Shown here: piece by piece, positions 34,859 to 47,089 of the stretch
How positions within the stretch are numbered: position 1 is the first letter of the stretch
Layout: every line of letters begins with the position of its first letter
Assembly: GCA_011109175.1 (NCBI GenBank)
Contig: RDEW01000006.1
Span: 781,232-845,231, forward strand
DNA: 64,000 bases
Source: Dicyema japonicum
Lineage: Eukaryota > Dicyemida > Rhombozoa > Dicyemidae
Direction: 5' to 3'
Notes under the pieces: model-generated
What the model was told of the DNA's origin: nothing
Databases searched by the model: none
The model's input: the letters and a program-made list of their open reading frames with translations, nothing else
Made by a program: the position numbers and the translations under genes

Positions 34859-35045
34859 TGTAGTATAAAATTATTGAGAAACTATTACTTCTCTGTCGTA
34901 ATTATTTTATTCGATTTCCCCAAGAATTTGTTTTATTATTATATTTTTTAATAATTTTAATAATTAAATTTAAATCTATCATCCATTTTCCGTTTTATTA
35001 TTAGCAATATACATAGAACCGTAATACATCTCTTCAACTTTCAGA

Positions 35046-35365
35046 GCCACATGGCGCCATGTGGTGCTGCGTGGTTAATTGGTTGAAGTTTTCTGCTTGC
35101 TTGTCTGTTCCTCCTCTCTCTTCCTATTATAGTGGCGTCATGTGATCCACCTGTCTAGGTGGCGCCCAGTGCCAGGCCGGCACAAAAAGGATTATTTGCT
35201 CTTCCCCACTCCACTGGAGGGGTTTCCACAACTGCATGTAATGGACGTCTTACCTTTTGTGCTGATTCCGGATGGACTCTGTTTCTGTAGAAGTGGAAAC
35301 TGGATACACTTAATTAGTTGTTTACTTTAACTTCTTTCTCGGTGTATCCGGGGTTAATAAAATAA
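35046..35365 (+). repeat. 320-bp repeat family with palindromic head
   Basis: It starts with the perfect 18-bp palindrome CCACATGGCGCCATGTGG, followed by TGCGTGGTTAATTGG, which is A-box-like. It ends with TCGGTGTATCCGGGGTTAAT and an A-rich tail. An almost full inverted copy lies at 57795-58115, and pieces of the head occur at 15600 and 41405. It is likely a SINE, though I find no clear B box. Confidence 0.7.
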
Positions 35366-35369
35366 AAAA

Positions 35370-35880
35370 AAAACAGATGACAAAGAATCTTGGCGTGACA
35401 CTTGATATGCATTTCTGTCTGACACCACACGTAGAAGACATTCTTTTGAAATGCGAGAAAAAACTGAAAATATCAAAAAGTTTGTCGGGAATATGGAAGA
35501 GTGGTACTCATCCGGTTCTGATGAACTTGTAAAGGCAGTACATCGAGCCATGTTTATGCATGCGCCTTTTGGGGACCGTTCATATCTTAGATAAATATAA
35601 ATAAGATCGAGGATGTGTAAAAGAGGGTTTTAAGAGTAACGGAGCGTTGGATTTGTGGAGATCAACGAACCAGACCAACGCCTCTGGAGGCCTTAAAGAT
35701 TATGGGAATGCGGCTCCTTAAAATCAGTGTCTTGAACGATCATGCGCGGGCACGAGGGAAGAACATCGAGCAAAAATGAGGTCGCTGTTGGAATGCATCG
35801 GGATCACGTGATAATTATTTTAGATTCACCGTGGTCTTGGGTTGTTAAATAAATGAAATTAACTATCCGACTACTCTGAA
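35370..35880 (+). mobile_element. LINE C-terminal region and 3' end
   Basis: The coding remnant reads KNLGVTLDMHFCLTPHVED, KKLKISKSLSGIWKSG and finally EEHRAKMRSLLECIGIT, then stop. The tail with CACCGTGGTCTTGGG matches other LINE 3' ends. The palindromic repeat abuts its left side, probably as an insertion. Confidence 0.7.
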
Positions 35881-35884
35881 AGAA

Positions 35885-37100
35885 ATCCACAATCATATCT
35901 ATTTGAAGCCTAACCACCCTTCTGTTCCTTCATATCGTCCTATTTCCATTTTGTCCGCTGTCTCTATGGTTGCTGAACGAGTTCTAACATTTTTGGAAAT
36001 GACATTTGTTGCGTCAATTGACATCAACAAAGCTTTTGACCGGACATCCAAACACGTTCTGAGCAGTAAAATCCTTTCTGCAAATATCCCGTTTGAAATT
36101 ATGGTTCTTTACTTTCTTCTCTAGTCGTCTTGATCGTTCTTTTATTATGTCAACCCACTCTCATTATCGATATCTTCCAATGGCCTTCCTCAGGGTTCGG
36201 TACTATCTCCAACCTTGTTTAATCTTAATCTAGCAAGCTTACCAACAAAATAGAACACAGTTCTTTCTTATGTCGATGATATCATAATTTCCTCTTGCCA
36301 CCGCGACATGATCGTTGCTTCTATGGTCTTGCAATAACTTGGATAACCAAAATCTCTTCATCCCTTTTAACGAAAGTCATCAGTAACACTTTCACTACAG
36401 ACCGTCGTCAATTCAACTTGGATCAACATTATTTATGAACAACGCCCCCCTCTTGTATTTAAAAACCATAAAATACTTTATGTGTTTTTTGATACTTGTC
36501 GTTTTTAAAACATGACTCACATCAAGCCCAAAGTACTCTGGGCCGTGGCGGGTAAGTCATTTGGTAAGAGCAAAGAGAACTTGACAACTATTTACAGACA
36601 ATTTATCAGAACAACGATGAACTCTGCTGTTCCTGCCTGGTGTCCCTGTTTATCAATAACAAACGTCGAAAAAATATAAACGACTCAAAACTCTGCTCTA
36701 AGAATAATTACTGGCTGTTTTAAACCCACACCAACTGACCACCTACATTGGGACCATTTCAAGATGCTAAGTCTACAATTCCTTGACAAGTGTAAAATGC
36801 TGGGACATCCAGCTCACTGTTTTTGGTGTATCCACAAACAAAAGGAAAATTATTCCTATTCGGATTCTACAAACCATCCTAGAGACAGAGCCTTCTCAGT
36901 CACGACAGAAAACAATCCATGACTGGATATCCACTAAAGCAGGGTTTCCCAGAGGGGCGATGACCTGAATAAGTTTGGGAACCCCTGCACTAGATCCATC
37001 ATAAGCTTTGGGATCAACAAGCTTTTGGAACGTATTCCACCTATTGTGGGAAAAGCGAAGCTTCCCTACGGCGTGGGAAGTTCGCGTCCCGTTGGCGTTG
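35885..37100 (+). mobile_element. Jockey-like LINE with RT
   Basis: The frames read HPSVPSYRPISILSAVSM (RT N-terminal motif), ASIDINKAFDRTSKHVL (motif A), GLPQGSVLSPTLFNL (motif B) and LSYVDDIIISS (motif C, with V for A). Then comes RIITGCFKPTPTDHLHW, as at 20880. Frames change several times. The element contains the 48-bp MITE at 36940. From 37100 to 37490 I see no gene. Confidence 0.75.
36940..36987. mobile_element. 48-bp hAT-type miniature element
   Basis: It is almost only two inverted ends: CAGGGTTTCCCA at the left and the complement of CAGGGGTTCCCAAA at the right. The flanks are 8-bp CACTAAAG (36932-36939) and CACTAGAT (36988-36995), similar but not identical. Confidence 0.5.
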
Positions 37101-37499
37101 TGGTCATCACTTGAATTTACATTCATATCTGTACAAAATTAGACAATCGTCCTCTCCATTAAACATGTATTGTTTTCGTTAGGGTTCATATGGCATCCGA
37201 GACACAAAGTCATGTATAGTTTTGGTCTAAGTTTTTCTTTTGCCAGAGGTGAGATTTTCCTGAGTTTTTTTTGGAGATTAGTCAATGTGTCTGCGGTTAG
37301 TGGATTCAAGTAATGGAAAAGTCGGTTTTTTGGCCATCGATTGCCTGAGGATTTTTTCATAGTCAAGTCAGAAAATTTCGTTAAAGATTAAAATTATAAA
37401 TATTCTTATTTAGAATTTTTTTCCGTATTTGATTTTTTTGGAAATCTCTGAATTGAGAAATTATCATAAATATAAGTAGAATTTAGCATTTTTGAGCCA

Positions 37500-38916
37500 A
37501 TGTCCTCACAGTTATTTGATGATCACAATTTTAACCCAAAATATAAAAAAATGCATCCACAAATATGGGCTCCTAGGAAATATACAAAAAAGCATTGAAG
37601 AAAATTTTCCTAAACTTAGTGGAAAGTTTGACAAAAGCAATAAAAAATTCGTTCAGACACACATCGAAGATTCATATGATCTCACTCATGCAGACCATAC
37701 GAAAACTTTGGACATGGAAGAGCATAAGAAAGAAAAGAAAAACTTTAATAGAATCATGAAGGAATATTCAGCTAGTCAAAAAAAGAACAAAAAAGATTGA
37801 AAAAACAAAAAAAGTTAGATAAAGTGATGGCAAATATAACTATCGTGAGTGGGAAAAAGATATGGAATACATCAGACAAAGATACAGTCACGATGATCAA
37901 AGATATCGGATGCAGTAGACAGGAATCCAGCAATCAGAATAAGAGGAAAATGCAATAATAGATTGGCGAATCAAGAAAGGGAATTTTGATGGAAGTAATA
38001 TATTTGTAAGAGATCCTCTACCAACTTTGGATGAGCTTAACAAAAATTCTGATATCGCTTTTGACGAGTCACAAGTTAAGAAACCGTTAGTCGTTTAACA
38101 TTAATCGTAGAAAAAATAATAAATTTGAGCCCTCCACGTAGGGAAAAACGAGAAAATTTACTAGTCACGAAACGAACGACTAATACCATCAAACAGAGTT
38201 CTCAAAACTGGACCAACGTTTGATTAAATTTAAATTTAGAACGCCAAAACAAACCACTAAAATTGTCACCACAACCAAAGCCCCTACTACTGAGCGTTTT
38301 CTGTCAAATGAGTATAATTTATTGTTAAGTTTTATAGAAGATTCGACGAGCCATTTCCTGTGAGAAAGTCATATGTTAATAATAGAATTTTACCAGAAAT
38401 GTATAAATTAGGATTTTATTATAGGAAGTTAAGGACCGACACAGTAGTTATTCTTCAATCAAACAGTAGGAAAGGTTCAAGTTTTATGAAAACCGCCAAA
38501 ACACAGCCCCGTCTAGAAGTTCATCAATTCCTTTAATCGCCACAATTTTGATTGGTATTTCTAAATAACTATTTTAGCTTTTATCCACCGTTTTTATTCC
38601 AACTGGAATGTACTTAATGAATAAAAATGAAGCGGGAATAAAGAGACATGCCACAATAAGTTTTGTTAACAACAATAATCAGCTTAAAGTCAATTTCGCT
38701 GAAGAAATTGCACCTGGTTGGCTGGAATACAGAGATTTTGAAAATCAAAAAAAATTCATCATTGGTAACAACAAGGACCAGGTTGGAGAGTTCGGGTGGA
38801 CAAGTTATTTGATCAAGAACCCTAATGAAAAGAACATTTACAACCTGTACGAAAGTTTTACAGGAGATATTAACGACTACAAAGTCGAGGATTTTGCCAT
38901 AGTCACCTTCACTTAA
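37500..38916 (+). CDS. Unrecognised gene region, exons uncertain
   Basis: From ATG 37500 the frame reads MSSQLFDDHNFNPKYKKMHP and IWAPRKYTKK, then needs a one-base shift in a run of six A's (about 37590). It continues SIEENFPKLSGKFDKSNKKF, HADHTKTLDMEEHKKEKKNF and on to 37797. Further coding-like stretches are YNYREWEKDMEYIRQRYSHD (37845), FVRDPLPTLDELNKNSDIAF (38005) and a 103-codon frame at 38608-38916 containing IAPGWLEYRDFENQKKF and GEFGWTSYLIKNPNEK. The composition is that of host genes here and not of transposons. I could not fix all joins, and this may be more than one gene. The family is unknown. Confidence 0.45.
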
Positions 38917-39412
38917 TAGATTACTTAATTAGTCCTAAGTTTACATTATTAGTCTTAATTTAAATATTTAAAAAAATAGTTATTTTGTCTGGTCACCATG
39001 TGAGATTAATAATGTTGGGAACATAGCGATATTCGAGTCGTTTGCGAACCACAGCAAGTTTAGCACAGACTGCTAAGGATGATTTATCCCTGCAGAGTTT
39101 TTCAAGTCAGACTAACCGCTGATGTGCCCGCCCCACAAGACATCCATTTTTTACATGCCATAACCTCCACAAAATCGTACTCACACTGATTCCGTTTTAT
39201 TCGTTGTACCAAATTGTGAATATTACTATAGACATAGCCAAAGTGGAGATTTCTGCACAGTCTCCCAGAGGAAACCTCCAACAGATTTCTCAGTCCCTTC
39301 GATCTAAATGACTAAATATGTGTACTTGTAATACTAAAATGCTGAGATGGTGAGAATTCTCTACGGTTAAGCTTTTGCAAGCACAATAGAGAACTGAGCC
39401 AGAACAATCGTC

Positions 39413-39814
39413 ATGAGGGATAATCATTTCTCTTTCAAACTCATCGATACAGACAGCATCATTATGTCAAATCTCTTTTCTGGGGAATCTTTAAACCACC
39501 TTAGTGACTCCTCAAAATTTTTATGGTATACAATTCCTCTACTAATTTTACAGCACGAAAACCAGAATCTATCTTGTAGAGGTTATTGTGAAAATGATGC
39601 AATCGGACTTATTGATTTGGAACAATACGAGTATGAATTGATTGATTCAGTAATTCATTCAAAATTGACTAACATTGAGTCCATCTTAAACCAGCATATC
39701 AAGTTAAATCTTCCTCATGACAACATTGGAAGAAATCTACGGTATCTCCATTTTATGAGCGAGAAAATGCTGTTAGGACTTGTTATTGATAAACAACAGT
39801 ATTGTGACATGTAG
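39413..39814 (+). CDS. Unrecognised open frame (133 codons)
   Basis: ATG 39413 opens a frame with KLIDTDSIIMSNLFSGESLN, CENDAIGLIDLEQYEYELID and LPHDNIGRNLRYLHFMSEKM, ending TAG 39812-39814. The length and balanced composition suggest a genuine exon, possibly one of several. I do not recognise it. Confidence 0.4.
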   Translation: MRDNHFSFKLIDTDSIIMSNLFSGESLNHLSDSSKFLWYTIPLLILQHENQNLSCRGYCENDAIGLIDLEQYEYELIDSVIHSKLTNIESILNQHIKLNLPHDNIGRNLRYLHFMSEKMLLGLVIDKQQYCDM

Positions 39815-40039
39815 CAGGAATGTCGCAATTATTCACGGTCGAAATTTCACAGAAAACTCGTTTGACTACAATTGGAGAATATTGGCGATATAAATACTGT
39901 GTTTCCACTGTTGAGGTCGTATAATAAATTGCGTTTGTTTGGCACAATTTCGACAAAAGGAAAACTCGCTATTAAAGATAAACCGGCAGAAAAGTCTAAC
40001 TTAAGAAGGGGATTGAAATACCCACTAACTATATGGGGA

Positions 40040-41110
40040 TGTTTTGTCGGACACAGCTTTCTCGTCTACCTTGACCTATGATTCACTTGAAGTGAATCTA
40101 AAAATAAAAAACATGGCTTTGGGTCAGATTATACGTTTCAACATTAGGCACAGATTAAAGATCAGACATATCACGCTTGTGTCGATGATTTTGGTTGGAA
40201 CGCGCCATTTAGTATTGATGGACATGTTTTTACCACTTCCGTCCTATATCTCTCTTCCATGTCCCTTCTTGAGTCTCTGGAGATTACTTGGAATCTTTAC
40301 CTTGCAGAAACTCTATGACTGGTTTCTCTTTCCCAACGTTTCATGAAGGACGAGAGCAGCATCCTTGTTGGAAAATTAACTTTGAAGTTAGGGCGGAAGC
40401 CACGTCACTTGTGAGACTGGGGATGATGTTTGGTTCAGAGAGTTGTTTTGAATGGTAAGGAAATCTGTAACTAGGTGCTTCGATGTCAAAAATTCGGGCA
40501 CATTGCGAATTTTTGCAAGGAAAGGGAAAGGTGCTTAATTTATGGTGGAGAGCACAATATGGACTCTTGTTTGGCCATATAAAGTGAAAGGAAATACATT
40601 AACTGCGGGACAGTTGGTCATTTGGATTTTTACGGTGATTGTTCTTCAGCAAAGGCTGCATTTGAAGAAAGTAGAACAAAAGACATGACTAAGAAGGTGT
40701 TTCCCCTGTTAAGTGAGTTAAATCTGAGGCTGTTTGGGGAAAATCTACACTCTTAATAAAATGTGATTTTCAACCCAAATGGACGCAAAAATGTTGATTA
40801 TGGATACTAACTGAATCTCTGACAATACAAATATTGTTTCCAGTTACATGAACAAAGAGAATACTTTCAGTACTCCTAATCTGGTGGAAGTTTTAGTTGC
40901 TGGCTTGGAATTGATAAACGTTGTTAACAAACTGGTTGATATTTGTGTCGAAAAAGGACTTGACATCTGGAACTTGTTAGCTCTCTTTTCGCAGAGGCAG
41001 AAGTTTTACAAGCATGAAGTCTGTTCTTACTATCATTGGGGTGAACGCCCGATCCTTAAAGAGAAGGCGCTCTGAGATTGTGTGTATGATTTCCACCAAT
41101 CATATTAACT
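40040..41110 (+). mobile_element. LINE ORF1 zinc knuckles and start of ORF2
   Basis: Near 40470-40650 the frames read CFRCQKFGHIANFC, then CLICGGEHNMDSC and CINCGTVGHLDFYGDC after correcting single-base breaks. This is the triple CCHC zinc-knuckle array of Jockey-type ORF1 (gag-like) proteins. At about 41015 ORF2 begins with MKSVLTIIGVNARSLKRRRS, the NARSL start of the AP endonuclease domain. The element is truncated after 41110. Confidence 0.65.
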
Positions 41111-41184
41111 GCTAATGACGAACTTAGAGTGTCGATTAAATTAAATTTATTCCAAAGTTTAATTTCTTCTATCGAAATATTCAA

Positions 41185-41430
41185 TTATCGATTAAATTTA
41201 TTCCAAAGACCAAGGGTAACCAAACTAACTACTCCTTGACTCTGACTCGTTACAGCATCCCAGAACTTGTCTCCAGGTAACGACATTGTCCCCAGGGGAA
41301 GAATTGTTGGATCCTCTTGATGCCGGTCAGGCATTGGGGGTCTCCTCAGTAAGGTGGATCCAGTGACGCCATCGGAGGGAAGGAAAATAATTTTTGATAA
41401 ACTAGCCACATGGCGCCACGTGGCCACGTT
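41185..41430 (-). repeat. Interspersed repeat shared with 60640-60745
   Basis: The minus strand here and the plus strand at 60640 share GTTACCTGGAGACAAGTTCT-like sequence followed by TTTGGTTACCCTTGGTCTTT and AATAAATTTA. It ends next to CCACATGGCGCCACGTGG, a diverged palindromic head of the 35046 family. It may be a LINE 3' region. Confidence 0.45.
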
Positions 41431-41649
41431 AAATTTGCTATATTAAATTAAGTTAACTTCCACTACCAGAATGTGGCAAAAATTGACTTTCTTATTTAAC
41501 TGAATGTAAGAGAAAAAAGCTGGCTCATTTAGAGCATTTCCTTGCTGATCGTCAAAGGGAATGCATATAAAAATTAAATAATCTTGGTATTAAATATCTA
41601 TATAAAGAATTATTTTCTATCAACATTTATTTCGGTTGCTGACACAACG

Positions 41650-42260
41650 TTCAGTTTTAAGTAGAGAATAACCAAGTATCAATAAAGGTCGAGGTCACTA
41701 TTCAGACTTCCATTATTACAATAAACCAGACATTGTGCTACATGACAAAATCTTAGAAGAGATTGTGGAGATTAGCATTACATCGGTAGATTGTCTGCAC
41801 ACGGTGGAGGTCAATAAAAACCATAAGTATGAGCTTCTTACTCAATTTTCATCAACTTTCCTGACTTTTAATGGACAATACTCAGGGATGACTGCATTGT
41901 AGCAAAGTGGTCGATATTCTCATCGAATATTAGTTTTGGGGGAATTTTGGTAATTAAAACACAACCATACTGATATTTTCAAATATTGTTTGTCGTATAC
42001 AGGGTTCGCAGATCTTAATTGACCATATCAACTCACACAGACAAAAATCCTGCGTCTTCTTCTTTTTTACAAAAGATCATCAATGCTAATCGCCTTTCGG
42101 AGGAGTCGGCAGAAATAATGACCAAAGTTCCCTGCGTTTGGAAATAACCAGGACGCCTATTTGAAGGAATTTCGATCGAATTCCTCTACAGGAATTCTGG
42201 GGGACAGTTCTGGAAAGCGGTGGAATCACTGGCTAACACTTGAAAAGAGTCAGGGAGTTA
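41650..42260 (+). mobile_element. Endonuclease-domain fragment of an R2/NeSL-like element
   Basis: The reading KPDIVLHDKILEEIVEISIT, then LHTVEVNKNHKYELL, parallels PDIFVYDKIKNIITLIEVGI at 14720, with the key PD and a following IEI-type strand. The rest is degraded. Confidence 0.5.
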
Positions 42261-42574
42261 ATAAAAATTTGGAATCATTCATTTAGTCAGTTTTTACAAT
42301 TTCTTTCTTGGTGGTCTTGTAAAACTAATCAAAACTGGAATAGGGGTGGCTGGGTTAACTATAATAAGACACCGCATGTCTCTTCCGTTGAGTAACCATT
42401 TTTATATCACACATGAATTATGCATTCATGCAGTGTTTACTTCCTTTATAGTTCTTACCACCTTCCTATTTAGATTGTATTTTGGCCTGCAGCCCCAATT
42501 CATATGCTAATTTGTTCCTTCTTAGCTTTCATAACCGTCTTTAGTCCCGGACAAAATTCTGACTGTTATGGGCT

Positions 42575-42810
42575 CTTATCTCGCTGATGTACATTTCGCT
42601 TGAAGATTCCACGCATCTATGATGCTTAGGTTTGACGAGTGACGCCGTCATCAGTGACTTCACAAAACTCACACACAACAAAAAAGTGAAGAACATTCGT
42701 TGGTTCTCTTTCTACGATTAGTCATCATAACTGCTACTTAACTCACATAAAGCACGTGTTCCGCCTGTGTGAAGCTATTATAGCTCTCGCAATAAGTGAT
42801 ATCATAACAC
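42575..42810 (+). mobile_element. Diverged SINE copy
   Basis: It carries GAAGATTCCACGCATCTATG, TTTGACGAGTGACGCCGTCA, TCTTTCTACGATTAGT and CTATTATAGCTCTCGC in the order of the 13819 family, with internal deletions. From 42811 to 43935 I see only short unassigned frames, for example MPPIVVYFLPNVEADESEP at 43571, and no supportable gene. Confidence 0.7.
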
Positions 42811-43935
42811 CCTTGTGAGCCATAGATCATGAATGGTTCGGATTATTATGTTTCCAACACTCATTAGTGGAATATTTAGAATTATCAGTGAAAGTCGACA
42901 ATCGTGATTAAAATTTAAAAAAAATTTTTATCTAACACTAAGTAGGTTAATCGGCTAACTCAAAGGTTAATTGGCTGTGATGTTGGGATAGTGACATTAC
43001 AAGGAATTTGGAGCTCGTATGAAGAATTCATGGATCAACGAATACACGAAATTTGAACTACGGAGCACCGGATACATTCAAATCTCCCAACCTACTTTGG
43101 ACTGAGATTTTTACCTCGAATCTCGACCAGCTCAAAATTGAAAGAACTCAGAGATCATCTGTCAGAAGCTGCACGTATAGGATGATAAAAGGTGGAGGAA
43201 GACGAAGGGGGAAAATATCATGGATTTCTCCACTCGTTCACATTCTGTGGGATTGCTGTCGAGGCAACTGGAACGATAAGTAAAAAAGTATGTCTTTCCT
43301 CAAGACCTGGGACTTCTGGCCACACTCAAGCAACGACATCCTCGGAACCCAGTGGCTTTTCCAGTTAATCTCGAAGGTTATTGTGAGAGAAATTATCGCA
43401 TCAATTATATCGGGGGATAAAAATTATAATTTCTACATGCTAATAGTAAAGGTTCCATTACATCTCAATTAAGTATAGACTACAACTCGATCAATATCCT
43501 ACTAAAGGTGTAACCAATCTGAGTTCAGTGACTATGTAAACCACAAACCACAGTTAGTGAATAGTTAACAATGCCACCGATTGTTGTCTACTTTCTCCCA
43601 AACGTTGAAGCAGACGAAAGTGAACCTTATATCCGATGTTACCTAGTTCGTACTGCCTTGCTCTCCTGATCCAGAGTGCTGGAGAACCATTATGTCATCC
43701 TGGCTCTCGTTCCTGCAGAAGCCCGACCGTATCAACAAAGTCCACCATGCGGGAGTCAGGAACTTCAGACGTCCCAATAGAGATCGTATTCCATGAAAGA
43801 TTTTTCTAAGCACAAAAATTATTGGAAATTATTTTATTCGTTGAATATCACTAAGAAACTTAAATTAGTAAAATTAATTCAATTTATTTATTAATAAATT
43901 ATTCAACTTCCAAAATAACGATCAAACAGAAAACG

Positions 43936-44379
43936 TCAATCATCTTTCGTGCTGTGAAACCTCTTCCATAATTTCTTTGCAAATATAATTTTTGTAACTT
44001 CAAAATGGATGCAAATCCCACAAAACTGACTTTTTATATATTCTGTCTTTTTTAGTTTGTAGTTTAGGTTGTAAAGTAAAGTTATGAAAAATATTATTAG
44101 CACTGCCTTATACTGCTGATAAGACGGAAGGATCGCAAGCTTCTTACGTTGATTTAAATTGTCAGATTTTTTATCTGAGATAGTTTTCAATTTTGTGCTT
44201 AAAAAATTGTTCTTTTTCGATATTACTAAGTTCGTTTGGGTTAATTCATTATTTTTTCTTTCCAAGTTGGATATATATTCTTTTAAATTTTCTAAATACT
44301 GATTTTGTTTGTCAGTTAATTTTTTTCTAGACTTTTTATTTTTCAGTTTTCTAAGAGTTATTTTTTTATTTCTTGCCAT
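43936..44379 (-). CDS. CREB3-like bZIP and transmembrane candidate
   Basis: A single-exon frame of 147 codons. Residues 10-65 align without gaps to the bZIP of the CREB3/OASIS group: RKLKNKKS at the basic region, YLENLKEYI entering the zipper, then KNNEL and KNNFLSTKL at heptad spacing. Beyond a basic linker, AVLIIFFITLLYNL forms a hydrophobic stretch of membrane-anchor length. In the CREB3 family this order (bZIP, then membrane anchor) allows release by intramembrane cleavage. The canonical basic-region Asn-x7-Arg is not kept: the Arg position is Thr, so DNA binding is doubtful. A chance Lys-rich coiled coil with an anchor is the alternative. Confidence 0.4.
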   Translation of the reverse strand: MARNKKITLRKLKNKKSRKKLTDKQNQYLENLKEYISNLERKNNELTQTNLVISKKNNFLSTKLKTISDKKSDNLNQRKKLAILPSYQQYKAVLIIFFITLLYNLNYKLKKTEYIKSQFCGICIHFEVTKIIFAKKLWKRFHSTKDD

Positions 44380-44699
44380 TACTTAACAACGATTAAATAA
44401 ACGAATACGTTGAACAATCTATTACTTTTAGGTTAACCAATCTAAATTAATAAAAAAATTAAATTAAAAATAATATTTATTAAATGGCATCCAAAATAAA
44501 TTTATTATTTGATTTATCTGAAAAGTTGAACTGGTGACGTGGTTCTATTTGAAAAATTGAAGAATGGTCATTTACCATTCTCTCACCTAGAAGTTGACCA
44601 CAGCCCAGGAAATCATCAACATAGTCATCCGTCATAATTTCAAATCTATGACTTTTGAAAAACTTTGTGAGGGCGGACAACATATTAATCAACCCCTTA

Positions 44700-46150
44700 C
44701 GACACCTCTATCAATACTTCAAAAACCGCCAGATAGAACTAAGTGATCTCGACGCGACCCAGTAGTGCCCTCATTTTGACACGGTGTTCTTCCCTCGAGC
44801 TCACGTTGGAACTGTTCGATTCCGGTAGAAGAGACACAAGTTCTGGTCATCCAAATTAAGAACTTCAATAATGTTGCTTGTAATAAATTCTTTCCTAAAA
44901 TCCACTGTAATGTTATTCTATGTCCTTTTTGGGTCAAAGTCTTAACGGAATTGGTTCAAAAAATTAACGTGCCCAGCGATGCTCACAGTAGGAAACGCAT
45001 GACTTGACGTAGTTTTTATATAAAGCTTTAGACCTTCCATAATTATAGGAGACTACTCAGTATGTTAATCATCTATCATTAACGTTCAATTTGCTACGAC
45101 AAGCACATAGGGACGTCGAACATGACTCCCAGGATTTTTTGGTATTAGCTAAAGGGGTTTCTGTATTATCTAGTCTTAGCTCCAGTCACGTGAGCCCAGA
45201 ACAATATTGTCGGCGTAAGTTACGAGGTTATAATTACCATCTTATGAAATAGGAAGGTCAGCTAAGAATGGGTCGAAGAATAAGGGGATAGAGGTGATCC
45301 CTGTGAGACGCTATTTGGAGGAAACCGGGGGGTACTTAACGAAAACCTCCAATTTGTCCTCTCTGATTGTTAAGGAAGTTAGCCACCTGTATTTTTAGAT
45401 TTCCAGCTATTTCTGGTTAAAATATTTTCCGAGTTAAGATTTTCCTTGAAGCATAATCGAAGGCCTTGTGTATATACACGAAGCAGAGCGCAGTTTCATG
45501 TATCTGTGTTTGTGTGAAAACCCAGAGCGGATGAAATGCATCAGGGCTTCCATGTGGGGGAAGTAGAACGATCATTTTGAACCCACAATGAAAAGGATTA
45601 TCAGGCCGAATGTCCTTGATTTAAAAGAATTAGGTTTTCCAATATTTTGGAGTATGAGTAGAGGAGTGATTCCACTCTATAAGAAGCTGAAACCCCTTTC
45701 GGTCTTCATGGGTGATGTAGGCGTACTTTCATATAGCCAGAATGTTGAACACTACAGTAACGGAATTCTATCAGGACCATGGGAGTAAGTAATTTTACTG
45801 CGTTTCAGCACGTCTACCATGTGATTTTTGGTAAAATAGAATGATTCTGGTTATTTATTCGTTTTTTTTCGTGGAAATGTGGAACAAACGGTTTCTTGTG
45901 ACCTTTGTGAACAATATTGATGTAGTTTAACCAAGTTTAGATCATTTAAGATTTTCATCTCTTAGGCAGTTTTGGCTCTTGAAGCGTCTTCCAAAATTCT
46001 CCAGTGGTTCGATTCTGCTTTAAGGTTGTACTTGAATCCATTTTACCTTCTTAAATTCTTTGTTTTGTTCTTCAAATCACTGATCCTGAGTTTTATTTTC
46101 CTGGTTTGTCGGTAAGTCCTTTTAAGTTGATTCCTCTCTTTAGTCAATGG
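44700..46150 (-). mobile_element. Decayed LINE with RT
   Basis: The minus strand gives QGSPLSPLFFDPFLADLPIS near 45290 and LVTYADNIVLGSRDW near 45210, the RT B and C motifs with N for the second catalytic D. At the 3' end is EEHRVKMRALLGRVEIT near 44750. It is frameshifted throughout. Confidence 0.7.
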
Positions 46151-46330
46151 AATCTTGAAGCCATGAGTGATGAATCTCTCCTCTCGCCTTTTGTGGTGAA
46201 TTTAGATATACCAACATTTCTTACTAAGCGAATACTAAAATACACCAGTATTCTCGATTAGAAAGTGTAACCTTGTAACTAAAACTGTTCTCAAAATAGT
46301 TTAAAAAAACGAAATCACACTCTTCTAACT

Positions 46331-47080
46331 CAGTGGTTCAACCCTAGGCGATATAGCCCAAATCGGGCGTTGGGATATTTACTTGTGGAATTTTTAATTA
46401 TTGATTTTTTTAATTTTTATAAAAAGAACGAAAGTATTAATGGAAATTAAAAATAGATTAAAAATTATTATTTAATTAATATTTCCATTGGTGACACAAA
46501 ACCGTATTGCCTAATATGCAATATTACTTTGTCAAATCCATCAAGACTATTGCAGCATTTACGAAACGAACATTCGTCTAAACTTGACAAAAGTATTGAA
46601 TAGTTTGAAAACTAAGGGAGAACTATTTCAGCACTGCTACAATAAAACAAAAATACGAGAACACAAACTAGTAAATAGCATTTTAGTTAATTTTTTAAAA
46701 GGACTTGAAACCTATAAAATATCTGAATTGGTCGCGAATACAGGCTGTTCCATAATGAAATCAATTTCGTCAGTGATTGTTCCATAATGAAATTGATATT
46801 ATCGAATGTTGTGGGTCTCATCGGAAATTATTTTTTGAAAATAGTATTCCATTAGAAAATCTACTGTTTATTCCATACTCACGTTCAAAAATTAAATTGA
46901 CTTAGGTTCGCTGGATATCAAAGGGAAATGCATTAACAGATTTGTCACTTTGTATGATACAATTATTGACTCTCTGAAATTAAGAGATGATAGCAACGAT
47001 TTTAATGGATCACAAAAAATTGTATTTGAGTTGAATTTTTTTTCAAAACTTAATGATATTATAGATGAAGACTCAGAGTC
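46331..47080 (+). mobile_element. hAT remnant with BED zinc finger
   Basis: It starts with a hAT-like end, CAGTGGTTCAACCC (46331). The interior reads CLICNITLSNPSRLLQHL.NEH, a BED-type C2H2 finger, followed by LVNSILVNFLKGLETYKISE, the hAT dimer-like region. I find no right terminus, so the element is truncated or decayed on that side. Confidence 0.5.
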
Positions 47081-47089
47081 ACTCTACCC

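Noticed and set aside
46331-47080. Complete hAT with both ends
   Set aside because: Only the left end is convincing. I could not find a matching right terminus or an 8-bp duplication.
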